Source: JACMRI01 sp043778625
Lineage (GTDB): Bacteria > Bacteroidota > Bacteroidia > UBA4408
Assembly: GCA_043778625.1 (NCBI GenBank)
Contig: JAYWFU010000149.1
Coordinates: 1-10,865, forward strand
DNA: 10,865 bases
Direction of reading: 5' to 3'
The notes under the pieces are model-generated. The model was not told the DNA's origin, searched no databases, and saw nothing but the letters and a program-made list of their open reading frames with translations. Position numbers and translations under genes: made by a program. This document shows, piece after piece, positions 6,788-10,865 of the stretch (its first letter is position 1; every line of letters starts with the position of its first letter).

Positions 6788-6953
6788 GTATCCTGACTCG
6801 TTTCTAATAACACGCCACCTTCTCATAACTCCAATAGTTACAATGGTTTGCAAGGACGTATATTAATTTTGTGTAGTTTGAAACTTACAGTAGCGGGAAC
6901 TGTTTATGATTTACACATAATTCCCTTTTAATTTGTAGTAGTTACAAAACCAA
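6781..6953 (-). promoter_or_regulatory. Cobalamin (adenosylcobalamin/B12) riboswitch
   Basis: Read on the minus strand, the conserved landmarks occur in order. AAAAGGGAA (about 6921-6930) has its GGGAA pairing with TTCCC (6895-6899). CCCGCTACTGTAAG (6884-6897) is the conserved core. GAGAAGGTGGCG follows (about 6813-6824), and finally the B12 box AGTCAGGATACCTGCC (6783-6798), close to the consensus AGYCAGGAGACCTGCC. Flanking TTGG (6950-6953) can close the aptamer with CCAA (6781-6784). It is oriented towards the DUF4465 gene, and cobalamin binding normally lowers expression. The exact 5' limit is uncertain, and I found no convincing promoter between it and the divergent gene. Confidence 0.88.
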
Positions 6954-6988
6954 TTACAATTACAAATAAACGCTTTATTTTAAATATA

Positions 6989-7018
6989 TTGTCATCTAAT
7001 TAAAATTATTTATATTTG
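6989..7018 (+). promoter_or_regulatory. Bacteroidota-type promoter of the DUF6089 gene
   Basis: TTG (6989-6991) is followed after exactly 19 bases by TATATTTG (7011-7018), a perfect fit to TTG-N19-21-TAnnTTTG used by the primary sigma factor of this phylum. The expected transcription start is about 5-7 bases after the last G, at or next to the ATG at 7025. This placement also argues against the upstream in-frame TTG at 7016 as the start codon, because it lies inside the promoter box. Confidence 0.7.
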
Positions 7019-7024
7019 CACATC

Positions 7025-7954
7025 ATGAAAAAATTATACTCGTTACTTTTACTCATATCGCTTACTCACATAACTAATGCGCAATACCGCTGGGAGGTAG
7101 GTGCAATGCTGGGCACAGCTAGCAGCTTAGGCGAAATGGGTGGCAAAGAACTTACAGCACGCAAATTTATAGTGGATATGCAATTGCAACGCATACGTTC
7201 GGAACAAGGATTGTACGTACGCCGCAAATTAAATAAAAGTTTTATGTGGCGGATTGATTTTAATTACGCGCGCCTATCGGGTACTGATGCGCTATCGCTA
7301 AATCCTGGGCGAGTAGGGCGTAACCTAAGCTACCGAAACAATATATTTGAATTAGGTACTGATTTAGAATGGGTGTTTTACAAACCTAAAAACATAGCTC
7401 GACTGGGAGGCCGCAGGGTTGACTTACAAACGTATGTATTTGCTGGTGTAGCAGGTTTTCATCATAATCCGCGGACTACTTATAATGGCAAAACTGTATC
7501 ACTTCGTCCGTTAAAAACAGAGGGGGTGGCCTATAGCCCTTGGCAAGTATCAATACCAGCAGGGTTAGGTTTAGCCTATACCATTGGACGCACACTACGT
7601 ATAGGCGCCGAAGTTAGCTACCGTAAAGTATTTACTGATTATATTGATGATGTGAGTACCGTGTACCGCGACCCTAACACCTTTACCGACCCTATTGCCA
7701 AGGCAGTAGCTAACCGTAGAGGCGAACTTGATTTAAACGCTGACCCTACCATAATAGCTGACCCTAGAAACTATGGAGTAGTAGATGGTATAGCTCAAAA
7801 AAGAGGCGACCCAAATAATACTGACGACTATTTTTTTATAAATTTTACGGCAGGTTACATATTAAAAGGTAAAAATTCGTTTTACAAATCTAAATATCGT
7901 AGTATTACAGGCCGTAGAGGTATGAAAAAACGTAGAGTTAGAGCCAAGTTTTAA
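7025..7954 (+). CDS. DUF6089 / PorG-like outer-membrane beta-barrel protein
   Basis: From the ATG at 7025 the protein has 309 residues. The first 19 form a signal peptide (MKKLYSLLLLI...THITNAQ). The mature part begins YRWEVGAMLGTASSLGEMGG and contains motifs I recognise from DUF6089, the family of the type IX secretion component PorG: RNLSYRNNIFELG, TYVFAGVAGFHHNP, YNGKTVSLRPLKTEG, VSIPAGLGLAY and EVSYRKVFTDYIDDVSTVY. Alternating strands suggest an outer-membrane barrel. The C-terminus is unusually basic (GRRGMKKRRVRAKF). It could be the type IX PorG itself or a paralogue; Bacteroidota often carry several. It is divergent from a type IX substrate gene. Confidence 0.82.
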   Translation: MKKLYSLLLLISLTHITNAQYRWEVGAMLGTASSLGEMGGKELTARKFIVDMQLQRIRSEQGLYVRRKLNKSFMWRIDFNYARLSGTDALSLNPGRVGRNLSYRNNIFELGTDLEWVFYKPKNIARLGGRRVDLQTYVFAGVAGFHHNPRTTYNGKTVSLRPLKTEGVAYSPWQVSIPAGLGLAYTIGRTLRIGAEVSYRKVFTDYIDDVSTVYRDPNTFTDPIAKAVANRRGELDLNADPTIIADPRNYGVVDGIAQKRGDPNNTDDYFFINFTAGYILKGKNSFYKSKYRSITGRRGMKKRRVRAKF

Positions 7955-7996
7955 TACTAAACTTTATACTAATAATAAGTTTTATTACTAATATAC

Positions 7997-8026
7997 TTGT
8001 TTGTAAGTGTATTTTGATTATTTTCG
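7997..8026 (+). promoter_or_regulatory. Promoter of the rpsF-rpsR-rplI operon
   Basis: TTG (7997-7999), then 19 bases, then TATTTTCG (8019-8026), which matches TAnnTTTG at all but one position. The spacing equals that of the promoter before the DUF6089 gene. Transcription would start near 8031-8033, giving a leader of about 36 bases before the rpsF ATG. The leader is A-rich just before the start (caaaacaattaatc) and has no Shine-Dalgarno match, as is usual in this phylum. Confidence 0.6.
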
Positions 8027-8068
8027 CAACTCAATTAAATAACAATAAATTAAACAAAACAATTAATC

Positions 8069-8413
8069 ATGGTAAAACAGTACGAAACCGTTTTCATTTT
8101 AACTCCCGTTTTGTCTGACGAACAGGCAAAGGAAGCGGTAACAAAGTTTCGCGACGTTATTAAAGCAAGCGGAGCAAAAATTACACATGAAGAGAACTGG
8201 GGCTTAAGAAAACTAGCCTATTCTATTCAAAAGAAAAACACAGGGTTTTATACCCTAATGGAATTTGCAGCCGAAGGAGACGTTGTAGCAAATTTAGAAA
8301 TTGCATTTAAACGCGACGAGCGTGTATTGCGTTTTATGACAGTGTCGTTAGACAAACATGCACAAGCATGGGCTGCAAAGCGTCGTAATAAATATGCTGA
8401 AAAAAACAATTAA
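8069..8413 (+). CDS. rpsF: 30S ribosomal protein bS6
   Basis: This 114-residue protein has the bS6 start VKQYETVFILTP, the middle ENWGLRKLAYSIQKKNTGFYTLMEF and the end FKRDERVLRFMTVSLDKHA, all characteristic of the family. bS6 binds bS18 and the central domain of 16S rRNA in the small subunit platform. It is first in a three-gene ribosomal operon with bS18 25 bases and bL9 further downstream. Many other bacteria have ssb or priB between rpsF and rpsR; here they are absent, as is common in Bacteroidota. It lacks a long acidic C-terminal tail. Confidence 0.97.
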   Translation: MVKQYETVFILTPVLSDEQAKEAVTKFRDVIKASGAKITHEENWGLRKLAYSIQKKNTGFYTLMEFAAEGDVVANLEIAFKRDERVLRFMTVSLDKHAQAWAAKRRNKYAEKNN

Positions 8414-8438
8414 GTACTAACAACAACCTAATATAACA

Positions 8439-8705
8439 ATGGCTGCAACACAAGAAGTACGTTATTTAAATCCGCCAAGTGTGGATGTTAACAAAAAGAA
8501 ATATTGCCGTTTTAAAAAAAGCGGAATCAAATACATTGATTACAAAGACGAAAAATATTTGCTAAAATTTGTAAACGAGCAAGGTAAATTATTACCTCGC
8601 CGCTTAACAGGTACTTCGCTAAAGTATCAACGCAAAGTAGCTCAAGCAGTAAAACGTGCACGCCACATTGCTTTGATGCCTTACTTAGCCGATATGATGA
8701 AATAA
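8439..8705 (+). CDS. rpsR: 30S ribosomal protein bS18
   Basis: This 88-residue protein contains KKKYCRFKKSGIKYIDYKD near the N-terminus, then LLKFVNEQGKLLPRRLTGTS and KYQRKVAQAVKRARHIALMPY, the core signature of bS18. It is highly basic, as expected for an rRNA-binding protein of the 30S platform that pairs with bS6. Its ATG follows the rpsF stop after 25 bases, and a double TAA ends it, 37 bases before rplI. Nothing is unusual about its length or motifs. Confidence 0.97.
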   Translation: MAATQEVRYLNPPSVDVNKKKYCRFKKSGIKYIDYKDEKYLLKFVNEQGKLLPRRLTGTSLKYQRKVAQAVKRARHIALMPYLADMMK

Positions 8706-8742
8706 TAACACTGTATTAATTAATAAAAAATCAACTACAACG

Positions 8743-9189
8743 ATGGAAGTTATATTAAGAGCAGACGTTAAAAATTTAGGGTACAAAAATGATATAGTTA
8801 CTGTAAAAAACGGTTACGGATTAAATTTTTTAATACCTCAAGGTATGGGTTCATTAGCTACTGATAGTGCTAAGAAAGTTCTTGCCGAAAATTTAAGACA
8901 GAGCGCTCACAAAGAAGTAAAAGTTAGAGCTACTGCTGAAGCATTAGCAACTCAATTAGCTACAATAGCTGTTAAAGTTGGTGCTAAAGCTGGCGAAAAC
9001 GGTAAAATATTTGGTGCAGTTACTGCAATTCAAATTGCTGATGCATTAAAAAAGCTAGGACACGATATTGACCGTAAAAATCTTACTATTGAAGGTGATA
9101 GTATTAAATCATTGGGTAACTACGAAGCTACTGCTCGTTTGCACAAAGATATTACTGCTACTATTAAATTTGAAGTTATTGCAGAATAA
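8743..9189 (+). CDS. rplI: 50S ribosomal protein bL9
   Basis: This 148-residue protein is of full length for bL9. The N-terminal rRNA-binding domain reads MEVILRADVKNLGYKNDIVTVKNGYGLNFLIPQG. A long connecting helix follows (about residues 40-75), and the C-terminal domain includes GKIFGAVTAIQIADAL and a final ATIKFEVIA. bL9 bridges ribosomes in polysomes and affects translational fidelity. It is the last gene of the operon and is followed 22 bases later by a strong terminator. Confidence 0.97.
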   Translation: MEVILRADVKNLGYKNDIVTVKNGYGLNFLIPQGMGSLATDSAKKVLAENLRQSAHKEVKVRATAEALATQLATIAVKVGAKAGENGKIFGAVTAIQIADALKKLGHDIDRKNLTIEGDSIKSLGNYEATARLHKDITATIKFEVIAE

Positions 9190-9211
9190 TTTCAGGTTAA
9201 TAAATAAAACC

Positions 9212-9247
9212 AAAAGCTCCGTTATCAAAATGATAGCGGAGCTTTTA
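9212..9247 (+). terminator. Intrinsic terminator of the ribosomal operon
   Basis: AAAAGCTCCGTTATCA (9212-9227) pairs with TGATAGCGGAGCTTTT (9231-9246) around a 3-base AAA loop: 16 pairs including one G-T wobble. The 3' arm ends in TTTT and is followed by ATTGTTTAATTTT. The 5' side is A-rich, so it could also act on the opposite strand. It marks the boundary between the conserved ribosomal operon and the AT-rich accessory stretch to the right. Confidence 0.93.
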
Positions 9248-9373
9248 TTGTTTAATTTTAGTTCCATTGTTAGTTTGGAGCAAGTACCAACATTTTACTA
9301 GCATTTACAAAAAAGTAATGTTAACGAATAATGATAGTAACCAAAAAAGTGAACTTAGGTACAAAGGTAGCTG

Positions 9374-9403
9374 ACACGAGCAAGATGCTCATGCTGGTAG
9401 GAG
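9374..9403 (+). repeat. Degenerate 3' end of the palindromic repeat (copy 0)
   Basis: ACACGAGCAAGATGCTCATG (from 9374), continuing as CTGGTAGGAG, aligns with the last 29-30 bases of the full elements at 9859 and 10054 (ACACGAGCAAAATGCTCGCG, then CTAGCGGGG). The CGAGCA/TGCTC stem is kept. The upstream 120 bases (9250-9373) show only faint similarity to the element and otherwise nothing I can identify. It ends 4 bases before the ATG of the next gene. Confidence 0.6.
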
Positions 9404-9407
9404 AATA

Positions 9408-9855
9408 ATGATAGGCAGATCTTATTTTTTATTTATAATTAGCTTTATTTTTTTGAGTTCATGCTTCAATCATAAATTTGACGATAGAATTTTATTTTTA
9501 AATAATACTAATGATTCGGTCTTAGTATATTACATTTTATTTGATCTTAAGGATACTGTAATTAATTGTGCTTGATTGCTATCAAGCAATAGAAGAGGGA
9601 TATTATACACCTCCTAAAATAACTCAGAGACTTTTTTTAGATTGGTATTTATACGATGAATATTTGAAAGATAATCCAGATAAGATATTGAGAGTATTTG
9701 TTTTTTCTGCAGATACTTTAAAAAAGTATGGCTGGTTAAAAACAATAAAAACTTATCCTCCTTTAGAGCGAATAGATATTAATCTTAACTATATAAAAGA
9801 GCATAATTGGCTGATAACTTATCCTTCATATTCTGATACTTCTAAAATAAAGTAG
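9408..9855 (+). pseudogene. Frameshifted small lipoprotein gene
   Basis: The frame from the ATG at 9408 encodes 55 residues: a hydrophobic signal (YFLFIISFIFL) with lipobox LSSC (C19), then DDRILFLNNTNDSVLVYYILFDLKD, stopping at TGA 9573-9575. A second frame, overlapping the end (9568) and open to TAG at 9853-9855, continues with about 95 residues including PPKITQRLF, ILRVFVFSADTLKKYG and IKEHNW. The two halves read as one protein of about 150 residues of a type I recall from Bacteroidota accessory lipoproteins (ILFxNNTND near the N-terminus, FxFSxDTLxKYG near the C-terminus). The frame change falls around 9560-9575 and needs a 1-base correction. It could be a real mutation, a sequencing error or programmed frameshifting; I see no slippery heptamer. 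It lies between repeat copies 0 and 1. No function can be assigned. Confidence 0.65.
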
Positions 9856-9858
9856 TCT

Positions 9859-10014
9859 CCCCTGCTAGTCCCAGCGTTAGGTAGCTATGCAGTTTAGGCT
9901 AGTGCGAGCATATTGCTCGTATTTACTAAACCGTACCATAAATATAAAACATGAGTAATTAAGTTAAATCAGTATATAACAATAAACACGAGCAAAATGC
10001 TCGCGCTAGCGGGG
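9859..10014 (+). repeat. 156-bp palindromic repeat element, copy 1
   Basis: The element begins CCCCTGCTAGTCCCAG and ends TGCTCGCGCTAGCGGGG. Its ends are imperfect inverted repeats (CCCC, a bulged T, GCTAG against CTAGC, GGGG). Inside, GTTTAG (9892-9897) pairs with CTAAAC (9926-9931), enclosing AGTGCGAGCA/TGCTCGTATT. Near the 3' end, CGAGCA-AAA-TGCTCG forms a second hairpin (9989-10003). The two hairpin modules are inverted copies of each other. It starts 3 bases after the stop of the frameshifted gene. It encodes nothing obvious. It resembles REP/BIME or MITE-type elements in design; no transposase is in the window. Confidence 0.85.
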
Positions 10015-10017
10015 GAA

Positions 10018-10043
10018 ATGATAATGTTAAGACACATTATTAT
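10018..10043 (+). other. Hairpin in the spacer between repeat copies
   Basis: ATGATAATGT (10018-10027) pairs with ACATTATTAT (10034-10043) around a 6-base loop, with one G-T pair. It occupies most of the 39-base spacer between repeat copies 1 and 2 and is not part of either copy. It may be a further structured unit or chance in AT-rich DNA. Confidence 0.4.
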
Positions 10044-10053
10044 AGGAATTACT

Positions 10054-10209
10054 CCCCTGCTAGTCCCAGCGTTAGGTAGCCATGCAGTTTAGGCTAGTGC
10101 GAGTATTTTGCTCGTATTCACTAAACCGTATCATAAATATAAAATATGAGTAATGAAGTTAAATCAGTATATAATAATAAACACGAGCAAAATGCTCGCG
10201 CTAGCGGGG
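10054..10209 (+). repeat. 156-bp palindromic repeat element, copy 2
   Basis: This copy has the same length as copy 1 and lies exactly 195 bases further on. I count 8 substitutions and no gaps, about 95% identity. Two substitutions fall in the first hairpin (GCATATT to GTATTTT), and the stem is still formed through a T-G pair. Another, ATT to ATG at 10153-10155, creates an in-frame start codon for the downstream lipoprotein gene. The element is flanked by ACT on both sides (10051-10053 and 10210-10212), possibly a 3-bp target duplication; copy 1 shows no such duplication. Confidence 0.85.
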
Positions 10210-10506
10210 ACTATTCTTACATTGTTTTATTTTTTAGGATGCGAGGGTAACCGAGAAAGTAATTTAACTCATCAAGGAAATGAATTTGTAAGAAAAATAG
10301 AATTATATAAAAAAACTAATTCGACTCTTCCTAAATCATTATCAGATATTGGAATAATCGTGAGGGATGAATGTGATCCTCCTATTTATTATGATAAAAA
10401 AGACAGTATTCACTATACATTATCATTTGTAATCGTATTAGGAGAATCTAAAATTTATTATTCGGACACTAAAAAATGGGAAGAAAAATACAGAGAAATG
10501 AAATAA
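10153..10506 (+). CDS. Small lipoprotein with a repeat-encoded N-terminus
   Basis: From the ATG at 10153 the protein has 117 residues; an alternative ATG at 10192 (M14) gives 104. Residues 1-19, up to LALAG, are encoded by repeat copy 2, and the unique part begins exactly at its end with TILTLFYFLGC. Together they form a plausible lipoprotein signal with C30 as lipidation site and K13 before the hydrophobic stretch. The mature part has KIELYKKTNSTLPKSLSDIGI, PPIYYDKKDSIHYTLSFVIVLGESKIYY and TKKWEEK, a pattern seen in small Bacteroidota proteins that recall pseudopilin-like globular domains (tentative). The original 5' end was probably removed or replaced by the repeat, so the gene may be a 5'-truncated remnant or a working chimera. 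Confidence 0.6.
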   Translation: MKLNQYIIINTSKMLALAGTILTLFYFLGCEGNRESNLTHQGNEFVRKIELYKKTNSTLPKSLSDIGIIVRDECDPPIYYDKKDSIHYTLSFVIVLGESKIYYSDTKKWEEKYREMK

Positions 10507-10507
10507 A

Positions 10508-10524
10508 CCAATTTTTAAAATTGG
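10508..10524 (+). terminator. Weak AT-rich hairpin after the lipoprotein gene
   Basis: CCAATTTT (10508-10515) and AAAATTGG (10517-10524) are perfect inverted repeats one base apart, just past the TAA of the lipoprotein gene. Position suits a terminator, but there is no following T tract and the real loop would consume some pairs. Confidence 0.3.
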
Positions 10525-10608
10525 ACTAGAACGGTACATAATTTAATTATAAACATACATTTGTGTGAGGTTTCAAATACTTGTGGCAAAATGCTCGCGC
10601 TAGCGGGG
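10525..10608 (+). repeat. 5'-truncated degenerate repeat (copy 3)
   Basis: GCAAAATGCTCGCGCTAGCG (from 10586, continuing GGG to 10608) is identical to the 3' end of copies 1 and 2, while the CGA half of the terminal stem is lost (TGTG in its place). The preceding bases, from ACTAGAACGGTACATAAT at 10525, align loosely with ACTAAACCGTACCATAAAT inside the full copies. The 5' CCCCTGCTAG end is missing. It lies between the lipoprotein gene and the next truncated reading frame. Confidence 0.55.
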
Positions 10609-10640
10609 AAATAAATACTTTTCGAAAATTTTAATTAATT

Positions 10641-10778
10641 ATGATATGCAAATATACACTCTCAATCGCAGGAGATAATTTTTATCCTGAAAAAATCGTC
10701 AATAAACTTCAAGGAGATTTTATAATAGATTCTTTTTTTAGTCCAAAAGATAAAAAGTTTAATAATTCCCCCTGCTAG
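10641..10778 (+). pseudogene. N-terminal gene fragment ending inside a repeat (possibly DUF4279-like)
   Basis: An ATG at 10641 opens a 45-residue frame: ICKYTLSIAGDNFYPEKIV, then KLQGDFIIDSFFSPKDKK, with the last codons and the TAG (10776-10778) provided by the CCCCCTGCTAG start of a repeat. The sequence YTLSIAGDNFYPEKI recalls the N-terminal strand and helix of DUF4279-type proteins (YSLxIxGDxLxPexI), which are normally about 120 residues or more. If so, the gene has lost its 3' two-thirds. A free-standing 45-residue protein cannot be excluded. The family assignment is weak. Confidence 0.4.
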
Positions 10779-10865
10779 TCCCAGTTGTGCTGTGAATGAA
10801 TAGCGACTATTTATAGTAGTTATTCAATGTTGTATAAAAGATGATAGTAGGTCTATCAGTATAGG
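10769..10865 (+). repeat. Divergent repeat element with the same 5' terminus (copy 4, cut by window end)
   Basis: CCCCTGCTAGTCCCAG (10769-10784) is identical to the first 16 bases of copies 1 and 2, after which the sequence is unrelated to them. Two new hairpins follow: GAATAGCGACTAT pairs with ATAGTAGTTATTC (10798-10825, one mismatch and one wobble), and TGATAG pairs with CTATCA (10842-10858). The shared end with a different structured interior suggests a second subtype of the same element. Its 3' end lies beyond the window. Confidence 0.55.

Noticed and set aside
7016..7024. Upstream TTG start adding three residues (MHI) to the DUF6089 protein
   Set aside because: The codon lies inside the TATATTTG promoter box, and the ATG at 7025 starts a normal MKK signal peptide.
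9068..9301. 77-codon plus-strand frame overlapping rplI
   Set aside because: It is out of frame with rplI, crosses the strong terminator at 9212-9247 and has low-complexity Leu-rich composition typical of a shadow frame.
9870..9890. CAGCGTTAGGTAGC in the repeats contains GTTAGGT, matching the integron attC R' core GTTRRRY
   Set aside because: No partner RYYYAAC site or attC-type foldable arm lies upstream, copy 4 lacks the motif, and no integrase is present. The cassette-like look rests on the palindromic repeats alone.
9859..10209. CRISPR array
   Set aside because: Only two 156-bp units with one 39-bp spacer. Unit length, internal hairpins and absence of cas genes do not fit.

Overview
The window looks chromosomal and comes from a member of the Bacteroidota, probably a Flavobacteriia/Sphingobacteriia/Chitinophagia-type organism. 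The evidence is low GC, A-rich translation starts without clear Shine-Dalgarno sequences, Bacteroidota-type promoters (TTG-N19-TAnnTTTG), a C-terminal type IX secretion sorting domain, a DUF4834 protein, a DUF6089/PorG-like outer-membrane protein and an rpsF-rpsR-rplI operon. No read was possible at genus level.

Left part (1-5140). A short open frame at 3-83 (+) is probably the 3' end of a gene lying mostly outside the window. Convergent to it is a long minus-strand gene run, transcribed right to left with gaps of 3-59 bases: DUF4834 membrane protein, FkbM-type methyltransferase, group III truncated hemoglobin, glyceraldehyde-3-phosphate dehydrogenase, free methionine-R-sulfoxide reductase, MORN-type lipoprotein, a small conserved protein, pirin, and a membrane protein with a cysteine-rich N-terminal domain. 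Several members suggest a redox or stress theme. A large stem-loop terminator (5082-5139) separates this run from thioredoxin.

Middle (5180-7954). Thioredoxin and a secreted DUF4465 protein with a type IX sorting tail lie on the minus strand. The DUF4465 gene has a long leader carrying a cobalamin (B12) riboswitch (about 6781-6953), so it is probably a B12-repressed surface protein. Divergent from it is a DUF6089/PorG-like outer-membrane protein whose promoter sits so close to its ATG that the mRNA may be leaderless.

Right part (7997-9247). The ribosomal operon rpsF-rpsR-rplI has a recognisable promoter and ends in a 16-bp stem terminator.

Far right (9250-10865). This is an AT-rich accessory stretch in which short, damaged or chimeric genes alternate with structured palindromic repeats. 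Two full 156-bp copies lie in tandem and differ at 8 positions; three further partial or divergent copies are visible. One lipoprotein gene is frameshifted. A second takes its start codon and first 19 residues from a repeat copy. A third open frame ends inside a repeat. This repeat family and its effect on gene ends is the least explained part of the window; the riboswitch-controlled type IX export substrate is the clearest functional novelty.
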